This document shows, one piece after another, positions 57,069 to 64,000 of a stretch of 64,000 nt of DNA. The stretch is taken from the NCBI GenBank assembly GCA_003184365.1, contig NKYR01000067.1, positions 151,091-215,090 on the forward strand. Reading direction: 5' to 3'. Within the stretch, counting starts at the first letter, position 1, and each line of letters opens with the position of its first letter. The stretch comes from Evernia prunastri (lineage: Eukaryota > Ascomycota > Lecanoromycetes > Lecanorales > Parmeliaceae). The notes below the pieces were generated by a model that saw only the letters and a program-made list of their open reading frames with translations, ran no database searches and was not told the DNA's origin. Position numbers and translations under genes: made by a program.

Positions 57069-57084
57069 CTCGATAATAAATATA

Positions 57085-58430
57085 ATTATTTCTTATTGTT
57101 TGCGACTATATTAGATATATACGATATTATTATATAAAAAGATGAATTTATATATTGTTTTGCGATTCGTTTTATCGTTAGCGTAAATTATATCGATTGT
57201 TACGAGTGTGTCAAGCAGGCACTTGGCAAGTAGCCCTATGGGCTAGGGTCTTGGCACACTCTCCCACTATATGTACCATAGTTCCTAGAGATAGCAAGTT
57301 CCTTCCTCATCAATAGAATCTTGGTCAACCACCTAGGTACACTCCTAACATCGATAAAGTTATAAGAATCTTTAGTGTCTTAAAAGCGAAGACTTAGATA
57401 TATAGTGTCTCTTATATATCGTAGCACTCGATTAATTATATTTATATATTATATAGTGAGATCGCAACAAAATTGACTGAGTTTATTTATTGCGAAGAAT
57501 AAGTCAGATCTTATTTCAATTATAAGAAATATAAGACTTTCGATTCGTTATTGATATTATCTTTGATTAATTCGTTGTTCTTTTAATTTAGCGAGATCGA
57601 TAAAGTAATAGTCGTCGATTGATGTGCTGACGATAAAGACTTCATTTATTTAATATTCTTTAAATAGTTTTTCGACATATTATAACTGTTTAATAATAAT
57701 TGTATTGTTTTTTCAGTCTCGATATACTTGAATATTAAGAATTCGATTAACTAATTCTATTTCAATGCATTTAAACTATTTATGAATTTATCGTTTAATT
57801 TTATCGATAATTGTCTAATATTTAGTTTTAATAAGAATATTATTCATATAGAGAATTATTATTATTATGTCGTTAGAAGAATTACGAATAAAGATATAGC
57901 TATTAACTGCGAGAGATACAAATTTCATTTCTTTGATAACGTGCTTAAACTTCTCGTTTCACTTTCGAACTAATTATTTAAGATTATATAATCTCTTTTA
58001 TAGTCTCAATATCTTATTAATAACACTAATAGTATTAAAATAGTTTAATAAGATTATCATATAGATTTTCTCGTTCAAATCGCTATTCAGATAAACATTA
58101 TCGACGTTTATTTATTTTACGAGTAGATTATAAAGTGTTATAAAAGCAAAGAATAATCGTAGAGATTCGAATCGAAGTGTAGATACGTAAGTCTTATGAA
58201 AGTCGATATTTTTCACTTGACTGAATTCTCGAATCACGAGTCTCGCTTTAAACTTATTGATTATATCGTCGCTATTATATTTAACTTTAAATATTCATTT
58301 GCATATAATAACTTTGCGTTTAAGCGATAGAATTATAAGTTTTTATATTTCATTGCTAATCAGAGCGATGATCTACACGATAATTGCGTATTTTTATTCG
58401 CGTGCATTTAACTCATTAATGATCTTTCAA
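57085..58430 (-). pseudogene. Reverse transcriptase remnant (copia pol)
   Basis: On the minus strand the sense runs from NSDLNEKIYM through KRLYNLK, RK(stop)NEKFKHVIKEM, FVSLAVNSYIFIRNSSND and IIIILYMNNILI to IEIRSDLFFAINKLSQFC. These line up with conserved copia reverse transcriptase blocks: LYGLKQ is now LYNLK-stop, RKWNEKF has its Trp codon turned into a stop, and the catalytic YVDD box is YMNN. All are explained by G-to-A changes on the coding strand or C-to-T (CAG to TAG). Stops occur every few dozen codons. Confidence 0.8.
57205..57263. repeat. GC-richer hairpin within the AT-rich copia remnant
   Basis: GAGTGTGTCAAGC at about 57206 pairs with GTCTTGGCACACTC ending near 57263, around a perfect TAGCCCTATGGGCTA palindrome. 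The surrounding 57206-57350 has normal base composition inside heavily AT-shifted DNA, as if inserted later. It could be a small solo element or MITE. Confidence 0.45.
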
Positions 58431-58987
58431 TATATAATTGATTTTACTATTGCATATACAGTTTTAATCTTATTCTTATTATTCGATTTTTTAAAGATAT
58501 TATCAAATAGATAAAAATCGTATTTTTCGCGTCTAAAATGACGTATCCGACGTGTAATTACGTTAACTAAAGACTTATTCTCAGATATTGAACTCGTTGT
58601 GAATCTATCAATATGTTTCGATGAGACTGTTATTGATTTTAATATCGATAATATAACATTTATCTCGCGATTTGTTAATTTAATTATAAACGAAATAAGA
58701 CGTTCTTCAACGTCTCCGATCGCAGAAAGAGATTTTAATTCTATTTCGATAATATTCGAATTGTTATCTTCAAGCGTTACTAAAAGACGTTCTTCGATTT
58801 TTTCAGACGATTCGATCATTTGTGAAGCGAGTCGTTCTTCGACGTCTTCGAAGATAGATAGAGATTTTAATTCTATTTCGATATCTTTCGAATTATTATC
58901 TTTAATTTTCATTAAAAATGTTATTAAAAGTCTTTTATTAAAAACTTTCTCTGCTAAAATATCTCGTATACCTTCGATTTCTTCCAC
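58427..58987 (-). pseudogene. Copia linker region, RIP-affected open frame
   Basis: A 186-codon stretch stayed open despite the mutation load. It contains the repeated phrase IEIELKSLS...VEERL (twice), then ENKSLVNVITRRIRHFRREKYDF leading into the reverse transcriptase. This is the variable acidic linker between integrase and reverse transcriptase of copia elements. It is part of the dead element, not a separate gene. Confidence 0.6.
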
Positions 58988-59070
58988 TCTTAATAACGAT
59001 AAGATTATCGAAATAAATTTTTTAGAATCATCATTTTATCGTCATCGCTTAATATAATCTTAGAGTTATT

Positions 59071-59712
59071 GTCATGGAATAGGGTGCATCCCCCTATCCA
59101 ACGCGCCAAAAGAGCGTGTGACCCCGCCAAGACAGCGGAATCACCCTAATGCAGCCCATATCCGTAACACACAGATATTGTCTTTGCTGAGCTTTTCAAA
59201 GTCCTCTTTGACGAAGTGTTGAAATTTATTTTGTTGTGTGAATTTCTCAGCAAAGATTTCAGAGAGATTGTTTCATTTGTGTAGTGTGTATTCTTGTATT
59301 CTCCAACGGACGAATTGATTGAGTCTCTCTTCGGAATCTGTTTGTTTGACTCCCTTTAAAAGCATATTCTTTAGTTCACGCTCGGTTATGATGTCTATCG
59401 ATGAAGAATCAGTCTTTTTCTTCTGTTGTTTGGAGTTTATGTGTAGTGTGTAATTTTGTAATCTCCAACGGACGAATTGATTGAGTCTCTCTTCGGAATC
59501 TGTTGGTTTGGCTCTCTTATCTAGCATATTCTCTAGCTTTCGCTCCATCGGCAAATCTGAAAAGTTCCTGCTAAATTTCAAACTGCTAACTCTGCGGAAC
59601 TAACGGAAATCGTGCTTTCCGCACAGTTAGCAACTTACATAAATTTCAGCACGATTTTCGTCAGATTCGCAACTTATATAAATTTTCAGCACGATTTCCG
59701 TTAGATTCGTAA
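59071..59712. other. Junction between two transposon blocks
   Basis: Normal composition returns at about 59075. The interval holds the repeat-containing ORF below and a palindromic stretch: CTAACGGAAATCGTGC at about 59599 is the inverse of GCACGATTTCCGTTAG at about 59689. TAAATTTCAGCACGATTTTCGTCAGATTCGCAACTTA and a close copy also lie between 59640 and 59710. It may be the end of another element. Confidence 0.4.
59273..59581 (-). CDS. Small ORF with two copies of a 54-residue unit
   Basis: A 102-codon minus-strand frame begins MKFSRNFSDLPMERKL and contains the phrase TDSEERLNQFVRWRLQNYTLH and, 54 codons later, TDSEERLNQFVRWRIQEYTLH. The DNA period is 162 bp, a multiple of three, and substitutions between copies mostly keep the residue. 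A Lys-rich linker (INSKQQKKKTDSSS) separates the units. The unit looks helical, with charged and aromatic residues, like a small DNA- or protein-binding repeat. No family is recognised. It lies between two transposon blocks, so it may belong to an unidentified mobile element. Confidence 0.4.
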   Translation of the reverse strand: MKFSRNFSDLPMERKLENMLDKRAKPTDSEERLNQFVRWRLQNYTLHINSKQQKKKTDSSSIDIITERELKNMLLKGVKQTDSEERLNQFVRWRIQEYTLHK

Positions 59713-60581
59713 TGTTACGACCGTACCCTGGTCCCTACCAGGGCCTCCTAGCACCTTCCTCCTTTGTTTGGCCCATAGGGCTTAGCGCGGCTTGGCAGAG
59801 GCCTTCTCCTACATATCAGCCTCATGCCATGTAGATATTCGCTCCTTAGCTAGTTGTCTTAGTCAATACACCTACATAGACCTCATATCTGTACTGGTTC
59901 TGACACTACAACTAGCTCACCACTCACTCCATTCGATTCTGCTTACGAATTCAAATAATTCGCAGGCAGGGGCTTTGTCAAGACACTAAACTTGAGACTG
60001 CTGGAACAGCGGTCAAGACAGGACTATTGAGACATCGTATCCCTGGGTCAGCCCACCAGACGGGACAGGAACCATTCGAGACTCCTTAGCTGGATGAGAC
60101 TCGGTACCCTGGGTTAGCCTACCAAACAGGTAACTGGATTCCAAAGAGCCCGCACCGGGACAGAGGGCCGCCTCGTGACCAGTCAGAGGGATAAAGCAAG
60201 TACTGGGACCACTCGTGACCGTATCAGAGTATAAAGTAAGTATAGGGACCATTCGTACGGCTAGCGAATGCAAAAAAGTCACCACAACCCCAAAGGGAAA
60301 ACAACCACAAGAAACAGAACTATTCCCTCCACAACACAACAATTCAAGTCCATTCCAGCTACACCGTTCGACAGAATACCATCAGAGGTACCTAGGTTCT
60401 TCACGGCGTCAACACTGGACTACTGGTGGCCTTGTTATACCTCCCGCAAGGCTCCCATCTCCGTCAAAATTGCCCGCAAAGAGTCCCTCATTACCCCCCT
60501 GACCCCCGGCGGAATTCTGGCCATTCGAAGGAACACTATTTCAATCTATCATATTCTTCATGATTCCACATTCGGGTAACA
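59713..60581 (+). repeat. LTR, 869 bp (copy 1)
   Basis: Starts TGTTACGACCGTACCC and ends CACATTCGGGTAACA, with 6-bp terminal inverted repeats. Same length as the LTR at 61890-62758. Confidence 0.88.
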
Positions 60582-60887
60582 AGCGGCCGAGTTGCGGGCA
60601 CTTCCTTCTAGGCAAACGGAGAACAAAGCGGATTTCTTTGTTCCAGAAAAGCAAACAACAGCAGGAGAATGATGAAGAATCTCCTCTGCCGCAGGCTATT
60701 TTGCGCTACATCATTTGGAGTATTTAGACAACTCTCCAATCCTCTTTTTTTTTCTTTTCTTCACATCATCCCATTCTTATTTTTCACTACCGAATCCCAT
60801 TAAGTCATCAATTGCTACCAAGTCTTTCCTACCCCACCCAACGCACCACCCTTAGTACTCTACTCATTGCACTCCCTGCCCACCATC

Positions 60888-61474
60888 ATGGCCGGTCTCA
60901 ATCGCACCGAGCACCTCAAGCTGGTTGACAAGGAAATGAGAGCTCGCCGTCGCTCCAGACCCGCAGACGGCGCCGCTGAACAAACGCACCATGTGGAGGA
61001 TCCAAATCTTGTGGCCAACGCAGGACAACTCCAGTCATTGGTCAAGGACGATCCCAACGCGGTCATGCTCTATATTGATGACCTACGCTTTCAACGGGAC
61101 CAGTTTCTCGAGGTCGCCGGATGGTACAAGGACTCCGTGGCTACTGGTAAGAAGATTCAGAACGATCTAACCGAGGCCGTCAATACCATCGAGGGCCTCC
61201 AGGAGGAAATCGTTCAGCTTCAACAGAAAAACAATGAGATGCGTCTCCTCCAGACCCGACTTGGTAAGAAGAAGACGACTCAGGTGGCCGCTGACCAGAA
61301 GGATGATAGCGACGCGGACGACGATGAGGCTCCTTCAAAGCAGCAGAAAGCCACCAAGTCCACCAAACTTCCTGACCCCCCTGTGTTCACTGACGGTGTT
61401 GATCCTTCATGGGAGGACTGGTCCGCCAAAATGGAAGAGAAGTTGGACGCTAATGTGGACTGGCTCCCTACTGC
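60888..61474 (+). CDS. Gag-like protein, copy 1 (truncated by gap)
   Basis: ATG 60888 opens MAGLNRTEHLKLVDKEM. About 195 codons are readable before the N at 61475. It has a basic N-terminus (RARRRSRPADG), a coiled coil (TEAVNTIEGLQEEIVQLQQ), an acidic stretch (DDSDADDDEAPS), then LPDPPVFTDGVDPSWEDW, the usual opening of the capsid-type Gag domain in fungal LTR elements. The second copy continues through this region intact. Confidence 0.75.
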
Positions 61475-61475
61475 N

Positions 61476-61887
61476 GCGTCAACACTGGACTACTGGTGGC
61501 CTTGTTATACCTCCCGCAAGGCTCCCATCTCCGTCAAAATTGCCCGCAAAGAGTCCCCCATTACCTCCCTGACCCCCGGCGGAATTCTGGCCATTCGAAG
61601 GAACACTATTTCAATCTATCATATTCTTCATGATTCCACATTCGGGTAACAAGCGGCCGAGTTGCGGGCACTTCCTTCTAGGCAAACGGAGAACAAAGCG
61701 GATTTCTTTGTTCCAGAAAAGCAAACAACAGCAGGAGAATGATGAAGAATCTCCTCTGCCGCAGGCTATTTTGCGCTACATCATTTGGAGTATTTAGACA
61801 ACTCTCCAATCCTCTTTTTTTTTCTTTTCTTCACATCATCCCATTCTTATTTTTCACTACCGAATCCCATTAAGTCATCAATTGCTA
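61476..61887 (+). repeat. Partial LTR-plus-leader fragment between two Ns
   Basis: These 412 bp equal 60406-60817 and 62584-62995: the last 176 bp of the LTR plus the first part of the leader. They are flanked by single Ns at 61475 and 61888. This is most likely a misplaced repeat contig. Confidence 0.8.
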
Positions 61888-61889
61888 NA

Positions 61890-62758
61890 TGTTACGACCG
61901 TACCCTGGTCCCTACCAGGGCCTCCTAGCACCTTCCTCCTTTGTTTGGCCCATAGGGCTTAGCGCGGCTTGGCAGAGGCCTTCTCCTACATATCAGCCTC
62001 ATGCCATGTAGATATTCGCTCCTTAGCTAGTTGTCTTAGTCAATACACCTACATAGACCTCATATCTGTACTGGTTCTGACACTACAACTAGCTCACCAC
62101 TCACTCCATTCGATTCTGCTTACGAATTCAAATAATTCGCAGGCAGGGGCTTTGTCAAGACACTAAACTTGAGACTGCTGGAACAGCGGTCAAGACAGGA
62201 CTATTGAGACATCGTATCCCTGGGTCAGCCCACCAGACGGGACAGGAACCATTCGAGACTCCTTAGCTGGATGAGACTCGGTACCCTGGGTTAGCCTACC
62301 AAACAGGTAACTGGATTCCAAAGAGCCCGCACCGGGACAGAGGGCCGCCTCGTGACCAGTCAGAGGGATAAAGCAAGTACTGGGACCACTCGTGACCGTA
62401 TCAGAGTATAAAGTAAGTATAGGGACCATTCGTACGGCTAGCGAATGCAAAAAAGTCGCCACAACCCCAAAGGGAAAACAACCACAAGAAACAGAACTAT
62501 TCCCTCCACAACACAACAATTCAAGTCCATTCCAGCTACACCGTTCGACAGAATACCATCAGAGGTACCTAGGTTCTTCACGGCGTCAACACTGGACTAC
62601 TGGTGGCCTTGTTATACCTCCCGCAAGGCTCCCATCTCCGTCAAAATTGCCCGCAAAGAGTCCCCCATTACCCCCCTGACCCCCGGCGGAATTCTGGCCA
62701 TTCGAAGGAACACTATTTCAATCTATCATATTCTTCATGATTCCACATTCGGGTAACA
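61890..62758 (+). repeat. LTR, 869 bp (copy 2)
   Basis: Same ends and length as copy 1. The near identity of the two LTRs means both are young relative to the copia remnant, or are the same LTR assembled twice. Confidence 0.88.
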
Positions 62759-63063
62759 AGCGGCCGAGTTGCGGGCACTTCCTTCTAGGCAAACGGAGAA
62801 CAAAGCGGATTTCTTTGTTCCAGAAAAGAAAACAACAGCAGGAGAATGATGAAGAATCTCCTCTGCCGCAGGCTATTTTGCGCTACATCATTTGGAGTAT
62901 TTAGACAACTCTCCAATCCTCTTTTTTTTCTTTTCTTCACATCATCCCATTCTTATTTTTCACTACCGAATCCCATTAAGTCATCAATTGCTACCAAGTC
63001 TTTCCTACCCCACCCAACGCACCACCCTTAGTACTCTACTCATTGCACTCCCTGCCCACCATC

Positions 63064-64000
63064 ATGGCCGGTCTCAATCGCACCGAGCACCTCAAGCTGG
63101 TTGACAAGGAAATGAGAGCTCGCCGTCGCTCCAGACCCGCAGACGGCGCCGCTGAACAAACGCACCATGTGGAGGATCCAAATCTTGTGGCCAACGCAGG
63201 ACAACTCCAGTCATTGGTCAAGGACGATCCCAACGCGGTCATGCTCTATATTGATGACCTACGCTTTCAACGGGACCAGTTTCTCGAGGTCGCCGGATGG
63301 TACAAGGACTCCGTGGCTACTGGTAAGAAGATTCAGAACGATCTAACCGAGGCCGTCAATACCATCGAGGGCCTCCAGGAGGAAATCGTTCAGCTTCAAC
63401 AGAAAAACAATGAGATGCGTCTCCTCCAGACCCGACTTGGTAAGAAGAAGACGACTCAGGTGGCCGCTGACCAGAAGGATGATAGCGACGCGGACGACGA
63501 TGAGGCTCCTTCAAAGCAGCAGAAAGCCACCAAGTCCACCAAACTTCCTGACCCCCCTGTGTTCACTGACGGTGTTGATCCTTCATGGGAGGACTGGTCC
63601 GCCAAAATGGAAGAGAAGTTGGACGCTAATGTGGACTGGCTCCCTACTGCTAAGTCTCAATTGACCTACGTGTACTCACGCATCGGTGGCAACGCAAGTA
63701 AACAAACAATGACTCGTAGGACTCGCAATTGTACCAATCCCTACGCCTCTTACAGCGAAATCATGGACGACTTAGCCGACATCTACGAGGATTCTGATAA
63801 GAAACGCAATGCCATGCGCGAGTACAGGGCTCTCGAACAAGGCACTAGACCGTTTATGGAATTCTATGCTGAATTCGTTCATTTGGCCGAGATTTGCGGG
63901 TACAACGAGTCCACCAAACTGCACGACATGGAATGCAAGGTCCGCAAAGGACTCCAAAAGGCATGGCGCACTGTAGGCCGTATCGGCAACTTCACCACCG
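63064..64000 (+). CDS. Gag-like protein, copy 2 (open to window end)
   Basis: At least 312 codons. It repeats copy 1 and continues past DWLPTA with KSQLTYVYSRIGGNASK, ending in a region with FMEFYAEFVHLAEICGY and KLHDMECKVRKGLQKAW. These fit the retrotransposon Gag capsid domain. No zinc knuckle is reached before the window ends. The frame has no stops, so this copy may be intact. Confidence 0.8.
   Translation, partial: MAGLNRTEHLKLVDKEMRARRRSRPADGAAEQTHHVEDPNLVANAGQLQSLVKDDPNAVMLYIDDLRFQRDQFLEVAGWYKDSVATGKKIQNDLTEAVNTIEGLQEEIVQLQQKNNEMRLLQTRLGKKKTTQVAADQKDDSDADDDEAPSKQQKATKSTKLPDPPVFTDGVDPSWEDWSAKMEEKLDANVDWLPTAKSQLTYVYSRIGGNASKQTMTRRTRNCTNPYASYSEIMDDLADIYEDSDKKRNAMREYRALEQGTRPFMEFYAEFVHLAEICGYNESTKLHDMECKVRKGLQKAWRTVGRIGNFTT

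Larger units (their letters stand above)
54923..59070 (-). mobile_element. RIP-degenerate Ty1/copia-like retrotransposon
   Basis: This AT-rich block (excluding the nested element at 55786-57068) is a minus-strand copia-type element. It ends at an LTR (54923-55245) that starts TGTTGGAAA and ends TTTCAACA. A purine tract (AAAGAGAGAG on the minus strand) lies just inside it, as expected for the polypurine tract. Inside lie remains of the RNase H (reading STETKYVTLAK), the reverse transcriptase and the acidic linker before it. The right end stops near 59070 without a second LTR, so the 5' part is missing. Retained C is often in CpG while CpA has become TpA, in line with RIP. The element cannot encode working protein. 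Confidence 0.8.
59713..61474 (+). mobile_element. LTR retrotransposon copy 1 (5' LTR, leader, gag start)
   Basis: It begins with an 869-bp LTR (59713-60581; TGTTAC...GTAACA), then a 306-bp leader and a Gag-like ORF from 60888 that is cut by an N at 61475. It matches the copy at 61890 onward nearly perfectly; I noticed only two LTR differences (A/G at 60277 versus 62454, and T/C in GAGTCCCTC versus GAGTCCCCC). The absence of a clear TGG primer-binding site after the LTR is noted. Confidence 0.85.
61890..64000 (+). mobile_element. LTR retrotransposon copy 2 (runs off window)
   Basis: LTR 61890-62758 (869 bp), leader 62759-63063, then the Gag ORF from 63064 which is open to the end of the window. 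The type cannot be fixed because pol is outside; the Gag layout favours Ty3/gypsy. Confidence 0.85.

Noticed and set aside
59792..60342. Open frames inside the 869-bp LTR (and their copies at 61969-62519)
   Set aside because: They lie within a long terminal repeat and recur only because the LTR is repeated.
1..64000. CRISPR array, rRNA, secondary-metabolite gene cluster
   Set aside because: No regularly spaced short repeats with unique spacers, no rRNA-like sequence, and no polyketide, peptide synthetase or terpene enzyme motifs were seen.

Overview
The window is nuclear DNA from a filamentous ascomycete (Pezizomycotina). The signs are short 50-180 nt GT-AG introns with CTGAC/CTAAC-like branch sites, a HET-domain protein, the fungal pH-signalling protein PalC, a fungal-type PEX5, secreted proteins of no recognised family, and an AT-rich block of transposon remnants carrying the C-to-T/G-to-A scars of repeat-induced point mutation (RIP). 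I cannot name the species. All exon joins below were worked out by eye from splice sites and reading phase.

Layout. 0.8-16 kb: an F-box protein (minus), a secreted two-exon protein (plus), a GC-rich multi-pass membrane protein whose signal peptide appears to begin at ACG rather than ATG, an Ofd1/Tpa1-type 2-oxoglutarate dioxygenase (minus) and a two-exon HET-domain protein (minus), separated by gene-poor stretches. 16.9-29.1 kb is the dense housekeeping core: PEX5 (peroxisomal import receptor), a complex I 12.3 kDa subunit, PalC (ambient pH signalling), a Mis18/Yippee-like zinc-binding protein with a coiled coil, a large kinase with an N-terminal FHA domain and a probable second, degenerate one, and a small acidic protein. 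29.6-40 kb: a reading frame broken by two stops, a small three-exon gene, a local tandem duplication of a gene plus its promoter (one copy frameshifted), a 139-bp tandem repeat, and two proline/serine-rich conserved fungal proteins. 43.3-48 kb: a secreted or membrane-anchored Cys-rich protein and a six-exon secreted protein in which all five introns are phase 1, with a MITE-like inverted-repeat block just upstream of it.

48-64 kb is gene-poor and becomes a transposon graveyard. A decayed gene (54.0-54.8 kb) abuts a Ty1/copia-like element (54.9-59.1 kb) heavily mutated in the RIP pattern. Its reverse transcriptase YVDD box now reads YMNN, and a conserved Trp has become a stop. A younger LTR element with two apparently identical 263-bp LTRs and a 5-bp target duplication sits inside its RNase H region. 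From 59.7 kb to the end lie copies of a second LTR retrotransposon (869-bp LTRs, Gag-like ORF). Single N bases at 56457, 61475 and 61888 fall exactly at discontinuities inside repeats, so the structure there is probably an assembly join.

The core genes are ordinary cell functions (peroxisome import, respiration, pH sensing, centromere or checkpoint-type functions) and do not form a pathway. I saw no biosynthetic gene cluster, CRISPR array or RNA gene. The best candidates for something undescribed are the duplicated small-gene family at 33-36 kb, the all-phase-1 secreted gene at 46.4-47.9 kb, and the repeat-containing ORF at 59.3-59.6 kb.
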